DNA of 64,000 nt from Euphorbia lathyris (GCF_963576675.1 NC_088912.1:100903895-100967894); one strand, 5' to 3'. Counted from the first letter of the stretch, positions 48,501 through 60,808 are shown. Program-made: numbers and translations. Notes: generated by a model not told the origin, from the sequence alone.

Positions 48501-50385
48501 AGTAGACATCCTAATGCACATTGTCGGTGTGATTTTGATTTGGAGATTCCTACATAGGGTTCGACCTAGGCAGATTATGGTGGTGGGTTTGAGGTTTTAA
48601 TGTGTTTTTCTCTCAATTAGTGCTAAAGTAAGTAACTATCAACTATCCTTTTGAGTTTTTATGTATATATATGTATATATAACTCTATATTTTTCAGAAA
48701 ACTGAATTTTTGTGGTGATTTTTGACATGCATTTGATTAATTGGAGTTTTTATGAATTAGTTCTTAACATGAGCTTAAAGTTAAGTTCAAGTAATTATAT
48801 ATGTATTTGCATGTCAATTTCAACCTATAATATATGTTTATGTATACATGATTTGAGTTTGGTTTTGATGAACTTAGTATATTTGATTAATATTTGTGTA
48901 AGATTTGATATTTTAAAGAGTAAATGAGTGGTTTTCTATAAATTTATTTCTCAAGGTAAATTTGAGTTTTAATTAAAGGTTGTTAAAATATTAATTTTGA
49001 TGAAATTATGATTTATTGAAATAAACTCCATATATGATGATTATGTGTTTATTTTTAAGAAATTGAAGTTAGTATTGATAATATATTTTTAAATTATTTA
49101 TTGGTGATTTTAGTACAATTATGGTTTATGATTGAATATTTTGGAAATTGACTGAGAAAAGTACTTGGAAACTTTATGATGTTGATTTATGATATATTTT
49201 TTATTTTAAGTCATATTATGAAATTATAATGTTTTTAGTATCCATCAAGAGTAATCCGGATAGGTGGCTCTAATTAAAGTCTGTATTTAGTGAGAAATAC
49301 GGCATGTGTACACAGTTGAAAGACCTATCAGGTATGGCAAAGAAGTGTTGAGTAAGACCATGCGGGATAGGCAAATCATGAGATATCTCGATTATATTAT
49401 ATTGTGGGGATTGATACATATGGGGATTATCTCTCGGATGGATACGGTTTGTGAAATATTTATTGAGATACGATTTATGAAGTATTTATCGAGATATGAT
49501 TTTTGAAGTATTTATTGATATACGATTTGTGATGAATTTATTAATATACAGTTGATGAAGTGTTTTATTAAAATACAGTTTATTGATATACGGTTTATGA
49601 AATATTTATTGAGATACAGTTTATGAGGTATTTATCTAAATACGATTTATGAAGTATTTTATCGTAATACGATTTATGAATTATTTATTGATTTACGGTT
49701 GATTTGAGTAAATGGTTAATTACGAACCTATTTATTTTGTATAGTTGAGATTTTAAACAAATAAAATATATATATAGCTATTTTGGATATGAGTTTTATA
49801 TTAAGTATTTTAATACAGTGATTTACGTTTTGACTATATGTGGTATTTGAGTAATGATAGCAAGCTTGATATTTTAAATTGCATATTTGGATAAAGGTAC
49901 TATTTTGAGTATTTTATTATGGTTTAATCCATAAAAAGATCATTTTTAAGAATATGAATTTTATGTGATGTATTTTGAAAATTTAAAATATATATATAGT
50001 TATTTTGAGTATAAGTAATTTATGTAGTTGATAATTGCTTACTGAGATTTTTGTCTCACGTTTTAAATGTTTTAATGTTTTAGGTGAGAAAGAGCAAGGT
50101 ATAGGAGAAGTTACTGGTTGATAGACAAGGTTAAAGTGTCAAGTCATTGACTTTGTCCTTAGTTAGGACATTTGCCTCTCATTTGGAGATTTGATTGTAT
50201 TGGGTAATATTTTAGGACTTGAATGTAGTAGAAATATGGATTTATTTTATAATATATCTAAAGGAATTCTTGAAAAGTGTGATATTTATAATATTTGGAT
50301 AATTTGGAGACTAGTAAGTGTTGATTGTGATCTTTCTATTTTCACGCCCGATGCCGATTGAGGTCGTTTTGGGTCGGGTGTGACA
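39505..50385 (+). repeat. Tandem array of LTR-leader units, block 2 (5 units, higher-order)
   Basis: LTR ends fall at 39504, 41604, 44082, 46181, 48282 and 50385, so the periods are 2100, 2478, 2099, 2101 and 2103 bp. The 2478-bp unit carries the 378-bp insert. Diagnostic variants group the units. Those after leader junction AGTAAACATCC (39725, 44304) are alike. Those after AGTAGACATCCTAATGCAC (41826, 46403, 48504) form another group. The units at 46403 and 48504 share rare changes (TTCTTAACATG, GTGTTTTATT) and are the most recent duplicates. Confidence 0.94.
43409..43786. other. Second copy of the 378-bp GC-richer insert
   Basis: Same boundaries and same length as 38831-39208, in the third LTR unit of block 2. 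It was copied with its LTR unit rather than inserted twice. Confidence 0.9.
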
Positions 50386-52046
50386 GTTTGGTATCAGAGC
50401 CCTAGGTTAAATTCTTCGGACCTAAGGTTGATAGTAATTGAGGAATATTGATATTTGGTGATACCTAATAAATAATTGATAGTGATTGAGGAATATGAAT
50501 ATTTGGTGATAGCTACGAAATAATTGATAGTAATTGAGGAATATGGATAATTGGTGATAGTTAAGAAATAATTTTGAATTTTTGAGGATTTGAGTAACTA
50601 GTTAGTAAGTTGTAAAATGGAAATTTGATGTTTAGTACCTAGGTGTATGCAAATTAGTAAGTTATTGGATATTTGGTGATATCGGTTATATGTGAAATAA
50701 GTATGAATTGAAATTTATATTTGGGAGTTTAATACTTAGCTTACGAATATGTATGTTAGAGGTGAAATAAGGCTAAAAGACTTGAAATAATATGATGAGT
50801 TTTTGCTCTCAAGAGTATAAGTAATCTAGGAAATGATAAATTGATGAATTTGAGATATTAGATATAAGTTTGAGGAAAAAAATATATGAAAATTCTTACT
50901 AATTATCATGGAGTTTGATTAATATTTTGGAGATTATAATAGACACTAATTTGGAGTTAGCATGAATAGTTGAGGATATATATATTGACAATTGAATTTA
51001 TATAGTACCATTATTGATAATAGCCAAGTAATTTTTAGTTGAAGTTGTGTGATTATAGTTTAAGTTTGTATAAGGATCGAATTGAGTGTTTGTACGTCAA
51101 ATAAGAAAATCGAATGACATTATAAATTTTATTGACTTCTATATGTCTAAAGGTATCGTTTGGAGTTTGGAGAAGAAAAGAAACATTGATTATCATAATT
51201 TAGGTACTATATATTTCTTGACTATATGGTTTGGAGAAACGATTGAAGTTTATTTGGTTGGATTAATGGTATATATGGTGGTGATTACGAAAACAAATAT
51301 AGCATCTTAGCTCAATTTATTTTAAGGAAATCAATGGAAAATTTTAAGAGTGTCATGAATATTAAGAGTTTATGAAATGAGCCTTATTGATAGGAAATTG
51401 TATTATAATATTAAGGTTTATATTTGATTGGTGATGATAATTGAGGATTTTAATATAAAGCATGATTGGAGTGAAAAACTATAGATATAAGTATTATTAT
51501 CATGATGAAGTAAATTATACGTTGATGCAATTTATTGATTCAGATTATTTGAAGTTTAAGAAAAATATAATAACCTACATATTAGTGGTTCAAAAGTGAT
51601 TTTTTTAGAAGTCTATAGAATTTGGAGATAGGTGAAATATATTTGATATATATATGCGATAGATAAAATCAATTGTGATTTAAATCTATTAAAGTGAGAT
51701 TTGGTTTAATACTAGGAGGATATGAACATAAAGTGTATCATATTATATAAAATTGAACAAATGACATTTGAAGTTTTATCGTGGATTTATTGGGTGATGG
51801 AATTAACTAAGTTGAAGTTTAGAGTTACTAAGAGTTATATATAAATGATTATTATAAAGATGTCGATATTGATAAATGATGAAGTTAATGGAAAGAAACA
51901 TTAGAATTCGTGGTCTCATGTTGATTATGAGGAATTTTTTTTAATTTGAAATAACTTTGTGATCTTGGAGATTATTTCAAGAAGAAAATTAATACAGATT
52001 AGAGAACATGAATTTCAAGGACGAAATTCTTTAAGGTGGGGAGAAT
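50386..52046 (+). mobile_element. Internal region of non-autonomous LTR retroelement (copy 1)
   Basis: 1,661 bp from PBS to polypurine tract with no gag, protease, RT or integrase. After the leader it continues AGTTGTAAAATGG. The end CAAGGACGAAATTCTTTAAG followed by a purine tract is the kind of pol-end/PPT boundary I associate with Tekay/Del-type chromoviruses. A 74-codon frame at 51086-51310 is present in both copies, but the surrounding DNA is equally conserved. The element depended on an autonomous partner. Confidence 0.8.
52033..52046 (+). other. Polypurine tract
   Basis: AAGGTGGGGAGAAT directly precedes the LTR start TGTCACATCC; the second copy is at 55393-55406. Standard plus-strand primer position of LTR retroelements. 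Confidence 0.85.
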
Positions 52047-53745
52047 TGTCACATCCGTGTCCCAGATTTTAGTTATTATACCCTAATATTATGTTATATT
52101 ATATTTATTTATTGATTGGAGAGTTAATTGAGTATTATGGATATATTTTGGAGGCTAATTCATGCTTTAAGTGTAAAATTAAAAGTTTAGGCTAAGTTTT
52201 AAAAGAAGTTAAATTTTAGAGGGATCAAAAGGGAGATTTTCCCTTATTGGGAACATAAATCTCAATGTTCTAGGCATGAATTTCGTGCATCATAATTCCA
52301 AGGCTTTTGTTTTTGGATGAATTCCCAAATTCATCATCGTCATTTCATCTCCTTCATTCAAACACCCAAGATATCTAGAGATTTAACCGTTGGATCGAGC
52401 TGATTTTTTTACAGTAGGTTTTAGACATCCTAATACACATTAATAGGTTCTACACATCCTAAAACACATTGTGGTCGGTGTGATTTTGATTTAGAGATTC
52501 CTACATAGGGTTCGACCTAGGCAGATTATGGTGGTGGGTTTGAGGTTTTAATGTGTTTTTCTCTCAATTAGTGCTAAAGTGAGTAACTATCAACTACCCT
52601 TTTGAGTTTTTATGTATATATATGTATATATACCTCTATATTTTTCAGAAAACTGAATTTTTGTGGTGATTTTTGACATGCATTTGATTAATTGGAGTTT
52701 TTATGAATTAGTTTTTAACATGAGCTTAAAGTTAAGTTCAAGTAATTATATATGTATTTGCATGTCAATTTCAACCTATAATATATGTTTATGTATACAT
52801 GATTTGAGTTTGGTTTTGATGAACTTAGTATATTTGATTAATATTTGTGTAAGATTTGATATTTTAAAGAGTAAATGAGTGGTTTTCTATAAATTTATTT
52901 CTCAAGGTAAATTTGAGTTTTAATTAAAGGTTGTTAAAATATTAATTTTGATGAAATTATGATTTATTGAAATAAACTCTATATATGATGATTATGTGTT
53001 TATTTTTAAGAAATTGAAGTTAGTATTGATAATATATTTTTAAATTATTTATTGGTGATTTTAGTACAATTATGGTTTATGATTGAATATTTTGGAAATT
53101 GACTGAGAAAAGTACTTGGAAACTTTATGATGTTGATTTATGATATAATTTTTATTTTAAGTTATATTATGAAATTATAATGTTTTTAGTATCCATCAAG
53201 AGTAATCCGGATAGGTGGCTTTAATTAAAGTCCTTATTTAGTGAGAAATACGGCCTGTGTACACAGTAAAAAGACCTATCGGGTATGGCAAAGAAGTGTT
53301 GAGTAAGACCATGCGGGATAGGCAAATTATGAGATATCTCGATTATATTATATGGTGGGGATTGATACATATGGGGATTATCTCTCGGATGGATACGGTT
53401 TGTGAAATATTTATTGAGATACGATTTATGAAGTATTTATCGAGATATGATTTTTGAAGTATTTATTGATATACGATTTGTGATGAATTTATTAATATAC
53501 AGTTGACGAAGTATTTTATTAAAATACAGTTTATTCATATAAGGTTTATGAAATATTTATTGAGATACAGTTTATGAGGTATTTATCTAAATACGATTTA
53601 TGAAGTATTTTATCGTAATACGATTTATGAAGTATTTATTGATATTTATAATATTTGGGGAATTTGGAGACTAGTAAGTGTTGATTGTGATCTTTCTATT
53701 TTCACGCCCGATGCCGATTGAGGTCGTTTTGGGTCGGGTGTGACA
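52047..53745 (+). mobile_element. LTR with ~0.6-kb internal deletion
   Basis: TGTCACATCC to TGTGACA, 1,699 bp. Compared with 55407-57734, about 0.6 kb is missing at about 53640, where GAAGTATTTATTGAT joins ATTTATAATATTTGG. It serves as the shared LTR between two internal regions. Confidence 0.85.
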
Positions 53746-55406
53746 GTTTGGTATCAGAGCCCTAGGTTAAATTCTTCGGACCTAAGGTTGATAGTAATTG
53801 AGGAATATTGATATTTGGTGATACCTAATAAATAATTGATAGTGATTGAGGAATATGAATATTTGGTGATAGCTACGAAATAATTGATAGTAATTGAGGA
53901 ATATGGATAATTGGTGATAGTTAAGAAATAATTTGGAATTTTTGAGGATTTGAGTAACTAGTTAGTAAGTTGTAAAATGGAAATTTGATGTTTAGTACCT
54001 AGGTGTATGCAAATTAGTAAGTTATTGGATATTTGGTGATATCGGTTATATGTGAAATAAGTATGAATTGAAATTTATATTTGGGAGTTTAATGCTTAGC
54101 TTACGAATATGTATGTTAGAGGTGAAATAAGGCTAAAAGACTTGAAATAATATGATGAGTTTTTGCTCTCAAGAGTATAAGTAATCTAGGAAATGATAAA
54201 TTGATGAATTTGAGATATTAAATATAAGTTTGAGGAAAAAAATATATGAAAATTCTTACTAATTATCATGGAGTTTGATTAATATTTTGGAGATTATAAT
54301 AGACAATAATTTGGAGTTAGCATGAATAGTTGAGGATATATATATTGACAATTGAATTTATATAGTACCATTATTGATAATAGCCAAGTAATTTTTAGTT
54401 GAAGTTGTGTGATTATAGTTTAAGTTTGTATAAGGATCGAATTGAATGTTTGTACGTCAAATAAGAAAATCGAATGACATTATAAATTTTATTGACTTCT
54501 ATATGTCTAAAGGTATCGTTTGGAGTTTGGAGAAGAAAAGAAACATTGATTATCATAATTTAGGTACTATATATTTCTTGACTATATGGTTTGGAGAAAC
54601 GATTGAAGTTTATTTGGTTGGATTAATGGTATATATGGTGGTGATTACGGAAACAAATATAGCATCTTAGCTCAATTGATTTTAAGGAAATCAATGGAAA
54701 ATTTTAAGAGTGTCATGAATATTAAGATTTTATGAAATGAGCCTTATTGATAGGAAATGGAATTATAATATTAAGGTCTATATTTGATTGATGATGATGA
54801 TTGAGGATTATAATATAAAGCATGATTGGAGTGAAAAATTATAGATATAAGTATTATTATCATGATGAAGTAAATTATACGTTGATGCAATTTATTGATT
54901 CAGATTATTTGAAGTTTAAGAAAAATATAATAACCTACATATTAGTGGTTCAAAAGTGATTTTTTTAGAAGTCTATAGAATTTGGAGATAGGTGAAATAT
55001 ATTTGATATATATATGCGATAGATAAAATCAATTGTGATTTAAATCTATTAAAGTGAGATTTGGTTTAATACTAGGAGGATATGAACATAAAGTGTATCA
55101 TATTATATAAAATTGAACAAACGACATTTGAAGTTTTATTGTGGATTTATTGGGTGATGGAATTAACTAAGTTGAAGTTTAGAGTTACTAAGAGTTATAT
55201 ATAAATGATTATTACAAAGATGTCGATATTGATAAATGATGAAGTTAATGAAAAGAAACATTAGAATTCGTGGTCTCATGTTGATTATGAGGAATTTTTT
55301 TTAATTTGAAATAACTTTGTGATCTTGGAGATTATTTCAGGAAGAAAATTAATACAGATTAGAGAACGTGAATTTCGAGGACGAAATTCTTTAAGGTGGG
55401 GAGAAT
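53746..55406 (+). mobile_element. Internal region of non-autonomous LTR retroelement (copy 2)
   Basis: Same 1,661-bp length as 50386-52046 and differs only by scattered substitutions (for example ACGAAAACAAAT versus ACGGAAACAAAT). No coding domains. Ends at the PPT at 55393-55406. Confidence 0.85.
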
Positions 55407-57734
55407 TGTCACATTCGTGTCCCTAATTTTAGTTATTATACCCTAATATTATGTTATATTATATTTATTTATTGATTGGAGAGTTAATTGAGTATTATGG
55501 ATATATTTTGGAGGCTAATTTCATGCTTTAAGTGTAAAATTAAAAGTTTAGGCTAAGTTTTAAAAGAAGTTAAATTTTAGAAGGATCAAAAGGGAGATTT
55601 TCCCTTATTGAGAACATAAATCTCAATGTTCTAGGCATGAATTTCGTGCATCATAATTCCAAGGCTTTTATTTTTGGATGAATTCCCAAATTCATCATCC
55701 TCATTTCATCTCCTTCATTCAAACACCCAAATTCACCTAGTTTTGATCATACCTTGATATCTAGAGATTGAACCGTTGGATCGAACTGATTTTTTTACAG
55801 TAGGTTCTAGACATTCTAATACACATTAATAGGTTCTACACATCCTAATACACATCGTGGTCGGTGTGATTTTGATTTGGAGATTCCTACATAGGGTTCG
55901 ACCTAGGCAGATTATGGTGGTGGGTTTGAGGTTTTAATGTGTTTTTCTCTCAATTAGTGCTAAAGTAAATAACTATTAACTACCCTTTTGAGTTTTTATG
56001 TATATATATGTATATATAACTCTATATTTTTCAGAAAACTGAATTTTTGTGGTGATTTTTGACATGTATTTGATTAATTGGAGTTTTTATGAATTAGTTT
56101 TTAACATGAGCTTAAAGTTAAGTTCAAGTAATTATATATGTATTTGCATGTCAATTTCAACCTATAATATATGTTTATGTATACATGATTTGAGTTTAGT
56201 TTTGATGAACTTAGTATATTTGATTAATATTTGTGTAAGATTTGATATTTTAAAGAGTAAATGAGTGGTTTTCTATAAATTTATTTCTAAAGGTAAATTT
56301 GAGTTTTAATTAAAGGTTGTTAAAATATTAATTTTGATGAAATTATGATTTATTGAAATAAACTCTATATATGATGATTATGTGTTTATTTTTAAGAAAT
56401 TGAAGTTAATATTGATAATATATTTTTAAATTATTTATTGGTGATTTTAGTACAATTATGGTTTATGATTGAATATTTTGGAAATTGACTGAGAAAAGTA
56501 CTTGGAAACTTTATGATATTGATTTATGATATATTTTTTATTTTAAGTTATATTATGAAATTATAATGTTTTTAGTATCCATCAAGAGTAATCCGGATAG
56601 GTGGCTTTAATTAAAGTCCTTATTTAGTGAGAAATACGGCTTGTGTACACAGTTGAAAGACCTATCGGGTATGGCAAAGAAGTGTTGAGTAAGACCATGC
56701 GAGATAGGCAAATTATGAGATATCTCGATTATATTATATTGTGGGGATTGATACATATGAGGATTATCTCTCGGATGGATACGGTTTGTGAAATATTTAT
56801 TGAGATACAATTTATGAAGTATTTATCGAGATATGATTTTTGAAGTATTTATTGATATACGATTTGTGATGAATTTATTAATATACAGTTGATGAAGTAT
56901 TTTATTAAAATACAGTTTATTGATATACGGTTTATGAAATATTTATTGAGATACAGTTTATGCGGTATTTATCTAAATACGATTTATGAAGTATTTTATC
57001 GTAATACGATTTATGAAGTATTTATTGATTTACGGTTGATTTGAGTAAATGGTTAATTACGAACCTATTTATTTTGTATAGTTGAGATTTTAAACAAATA
57101 AAATATATATAGCTATTTTGGATATGAGTTTTATATTAAATATTTTAATACAGTGATTTACGTTTTGACTATGTGTGGTATTTGAGTAATGATAGGAAGC
57201 TTGATATTTTAAATTGCATATTTGGATAAAGGTACTATTTTGAGTATTTTATTATGGTTTAATCCATAAAAAGATCATTTTTAAGAATATAAATTTTATG
57301 TGATGCATTTTGAGAATTTAAAATATATATATATATATAGTTATTTTGAGTATAAGTAATTTATGTAATTGATAATTGTTTACTGAGATTTTTGTCTCAC
57401 GTTTTAAATGTTTTAATGTTTTAATGTTTTAGGTGAGAAAGAGCAAGATATAGGAGAAGTTACTGGTTGATAGACATGGTTAAACTGTCAAGTCATTGAC
57501 TTTGTCCTTAGTTAGGACATTTGCCTTTCATTTGGAGATTTGATTGTATTGGGTAATATTTTAGGACTTGAATGTAGTAGAAATATGGATTTATTTTATA
57601 ATATATCTAAAGGAATTCTTGAAAAGTGTGATATTTATAATATTTGGATAATTTGGAGACTAGTAAGTGTTGATTGTGATCTTTCTATTTTCACGTCCGA
57701 TGCCGATTGAGGTCGTTTTGGGTCGGGTGTGACA
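55407..57734 (+). mobile_element. Complete 3' LTR, 2,328 bp
   Basis: TGTCACATTCGTG to GGGTGTGACA. It is the only full-length LTR without insert or large deletion, so it is the reference for the family. It is followed by GCAAGACTC instead of a PBS, marking the end of the whole retroelement tract. The flank GCAAG matches GCAAT before 16223 in four of five bases. Confidence 0.88.
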
Positions 57735-58165
57735 GCAAGACTCTGAAATTGTTGCTTATTGTCTTTGGCAAGTTCTTCAATGAAAAATGCAAATGAATAA
57801 ACTTTGTTAGATTGTTTATGCATATTTGTTAATTTCACATTTCTGTTGATTAAATTCAACAATTTAATCTTTCTTCGCATTTTATGGTTGTTTCAAATTT
57901 AAATGTATTATTCATCAATCAAGCAATTAATAAGCATATGTTGATATGGACAATATTGAACTTTTCAGTTGCTGTCTGTTCTGTAAACCCCTAAACTTGC
58001 TGAACTCTCCAAAATATTTCAAGAATTTTTCATCTTGACATGCCGTAATAGTAACCACAGGTAGAATAAAGTGTAAAGTTCAATGGTTTCTATATTACTT
58101 TCTGAAGTTCAGTGGTTATACTGTAAAAATGGATAAAGTTCAGTGGCCATTGGTGTAATTTACCT
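57735..58165. mobile_element. Right part of split MULE-type MITE
   Basis: Contains inverted-orientation versions of the 15882-16020 sequence (AAGTTCAGTGGCCATTGGTG, TAATTTACCT) and ends at 58165, followed by GCATTATTG. Together with 36471-36811 it reconstitutes one MITE carrying the retroelement tract. Confidence 0.7.
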
Positions 58166-58269
58166 GCATTATTGATGTCTTGCAACAATGGAAATAATAG
58201 CTTTACTGTAGTCACCGATGGTAACTAGTGAAAAACAATCCGTGTTATCCTCCCCATATATCTGAGTAT

Positions 58270-58440
58270 ACTCCATTGCTATAAGCATTGCGTTGTATCT
58301 CTCCAATGTTCCAAAGCCCCAAGCTCTTTCTTCATAGCTTATTCCCAATTAGGATCATGACAAGCCTCTATATATGTCTTATTAGGTAATGGAATTTTTG
58401 TAATAGGCAAATTGATACCCATCGGGACGTTTTAGTTTTA
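58270..58440 (-). pseudogene. Ty1-copia reverse transcriptase N-terminal remnant
   Basis: The minus strand reads EACHDPNWE, a stop, then AMKKELGALEHW, matching the copia RT start (EAxxDPxWxxAMxxElxAL). Frameshifts follow. The integrase/linker remnant at 59450-59640 is on the same strand and in the correct order for the same element. Confidence 0.65.
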
Positions 58441-59445
58441 ATCTTAAACTAACAAATAGGTTCTTCTGAAGCTAAACTTGAAGGAGTGAATCTCAGGTTT
58501 TACGGACTAAACCTTAGGAATAATAAAATCCCCCATTGTTGAAGGTTAAAACCTTAACAAAAACTTCATAAAGAAGATGATTTGTTTTGTATTGATAAAA
58601 GTTAATGATTCTTACGAATAGAGGCATTATATAGCACTCTTTAGGGAAATGTAAAAGACATAAATGTCCTAACTAGGGTTACGATTAACTGAGAGTGATA
58701 CGGGTAAGATAGGAATGAAATGCCAAAATGGCACTTAGGTAATTAAAACTATAGGACAAATAATAAAGTAAAAATGGCATAACTGTAAATAAGAGATGTA
58801 AGAGATTGGGGCAGCCATGGTCCCCATGTCCCCTAATTTTGTTTGTCTTCTTCTAATACTGAAATCTGGTTCGCGGTTGCTAAAGATCAGCATTCTGTCG
58901 CAGAAAGGGAAACTCATGTTGCTGAAAATGGTCGGAGTTATGTCAAGTGTGAAAGGTTGGGAAGAGAGTTTGGAGGAACCCGACACCGCGTGTCACTGCT
59001 TGATACGGCGTGTCAGGCTGAAAAACCACGGCTTGGTTGGGGCATGTCGGCCCGTGTCGGAACGCATCACAAATATGACAGTTGGTTGTGAGGATATGTT
59101 GTAGTGTTAAGGACTCAGTGAATTTGGTAGGTGCTCTAGACCTCCTTGTGGAATGTCTAATTTAAGGAGGCGAAATAGCAAAGAGGAGAGTTACCAGTTG
59201 TATTTGAGTGTGGTAAGGCTGATGAATCTGGAGAATTAGCCTCAAATATAATTGGAGAAGGAATTAGATTCTGTGAACTTGGATTTTTTTGGTTAAACCA
59301 TCTGGTATTCCGAACCACATTGGCCGACTAATCCGGATTCGGGGCGGGTCCAAGAACATATTTTTTAAGTAATAACATATATTTTTTTTTTGATCTTAAT
59401 GGAGGGGATGAAACTCCGGAGCACAACAAAGAACAAGCTAAATAC
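58441..59445. mobile_element. LTR-like or unassigned insertion within copia remnant
   Basis: Includes AT-rich sequence similar in layout to the LTR remnant at 5031-5300 (AGGGTTAC, ATGTCCTAACTAGGG) and a stretch at 58980-59070 with repeated CACCGCGTGTCA / ACGGCGTGTCAGG motifs. Overlapping plus-strand frames of 82-95 aa at 58817-59104 have no recognisable motif and sit in this repeat-like DNA. Boundaries not resolved. Confidence 0.3.
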
Positions 59446-59449
59446 TAGT

Positions 59450-59640
59450 CATCCTAAGAACACAAGTACCACAAATATCAGAAAATAAGATATCCAAGAT
59501 GCCTGCAGGGGCACCTCACACTCGTGAAGACCCACGGTAAACTTCTTGCGTAATTCGCCAGATGAAGTTACAATTTCAGTTTTGAAGGGAAACTGATCTT
59601 CATGAAAAACTATGTCTCTAGATACACATAACCTGTTTGA
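59450..59640 (-). pseudogene. Ty1-copia integrase C-terminal/linker remnant
   Basis: An open minus-strand frame reads NRLCVSRDIVFHEDQFPF, the conserved copia motif (SRDVxFxExxFPF) between integrase and RT, and continues for about 40 residues to a stop. It lies upstream of the RT remnant at 58270-58440 on the same strand, with about 1 kb of foreign DNA between them. Confidence 0.7.
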
Positions 59641-59724
59641 ATAAAGATTGTGATACCTTAATTATTATTCCATGAAAGCATCTTTTACACGTGGATCAAT
59701 TTTTCAGATAAAAAAGATTCATAG

Positions 59725-59875
59725 GACATCGGACAAAAAACAGAGTGTGGTACATTTCAACCACATGAAAGAATCCCCACCATTCATTCAGTAGCATTTG
59801 ACAATGCGTAATCGTTAGATCAAGATAAATGGTTGCACAAAAGACATCGGACAAAAAACAGAGTGTGGTACATGA
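59725..59875. repeat. Short direct repeat pair (~31 bp)
   Basis: GACATCGGACAAAAAACAGA followed by GTGTGGTACAT occurs at about 59726 and again at about 59844. No inverted ends; possibly a slippage or filler product. Confidence 0.8.
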
Positions 59876-59879
59876 GCTT

Positions 59880-60800
59880 CTCAGCTCAGTTCAATTGGTT
59901 CAGTAACACATGAGAGATGATTGGTATAAAGAAAAATATATATAAATGATTGATTAATTGGGGGTATTATTCCTCCCTCAAACTTTACGTTTATTATTCT
60001 GTTCGGCCAGAAATTTTACAGTATTTCCGGAGTAATACTCGGGACCAATCAAAATCTTCTTAAATACCGCTAACACTACATAGGTATGATTGGTTGAAAG
60101 AAAAACTATATATATACATGTCATGAATTGATTGGTCGAAAGTATTACTCTAAGAGTACCCTAAAATTACTCTCCGCAATGTTCATCTTAAACTTTTTAG
60201 AATATTTTGATAATAAAAATTTAGAATTGGAATCCCTTTCGAATATTAGTTGGAACGTATGTTTTGCTCTCAGTAGATATTATTGTTGGAATCCGAAGAA
60301 CAATTTTAATTTGTCATGTTAATGTATTTCTCCATTTGATTATTCAAAAGTTTAAGGTATTTTTTGTTGATTTGAATTTTAATATTATAGTAATATAAAA
60401 CGTAAAAAAATTATGTAAAAAATGAAATTTAAGAGCATAATATTAATTTCACTATATTTTGGGATAATATAATATAATTTAACTTGCAAATTGATAATTA
60501 AACATATATATTGTAAATTGTCTAATAAGAACAATAAACATTGCCTAATCATTATTCCCGTTTAAGCATATAATCTTCCTGCCTCATAAAAGAAAAGCTA
60601 ATTTATTTTATTATAATTATAATTTATTTTATTTTTCGGAAAGGTAGCAGCAAAGTACGTAGCGAGTCTATATCCCAACTAAGTTGGCACTCGTATATGG
60701 AATATCTGGACTGGATCTATTGAACCCTCCCGCTAACAAACTACCATTTATCGGTCTCTTTTTCTAGCTCGGTCCATAACATCGATCCGCTCCGCTAATC
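59880..60800. other. Intergenic region, no gene seen
   Basis: AT-rich. A plus-strand frame at 60128-60322 (64 aa) has no recognisable motif. Downstream (3') flank of the minus-strand BAHD gene. Confidence 0.45.
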
Positions 60801-60808
60801 CATTTAGC

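Noticed and set aside
51086..51310. 74-aa ORF conserved in both internal regions as a retroelement gene
   Set aside because: The whole 1,661-bp internal region is nearly identical between the two copies, so conservation is not specific to the ORF; no gag-like or other motif is visible.
17374..56843. Recurrent ORFs of 66 aa (MYTFERPIGYGKEVL...) and 71 aa (MVIFDMHLINWSFYE...) in every array unit
   Set aside because: They lie within LTR sequence. Neighbouring noncoding sequence is equally conserved, the first block 1 LTR breaks the frame, and no domain is recognisable. Repetition reflects unit amplification, not selection.
58817..59104. Overlapping 95-aa and 82-aa plus-strand ORFs as a host gene
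   Set aside because: Two different frames are open over the same GC-richer repeat-like sequence, no motif is recognisable, and the region sits inside a broken copia element.
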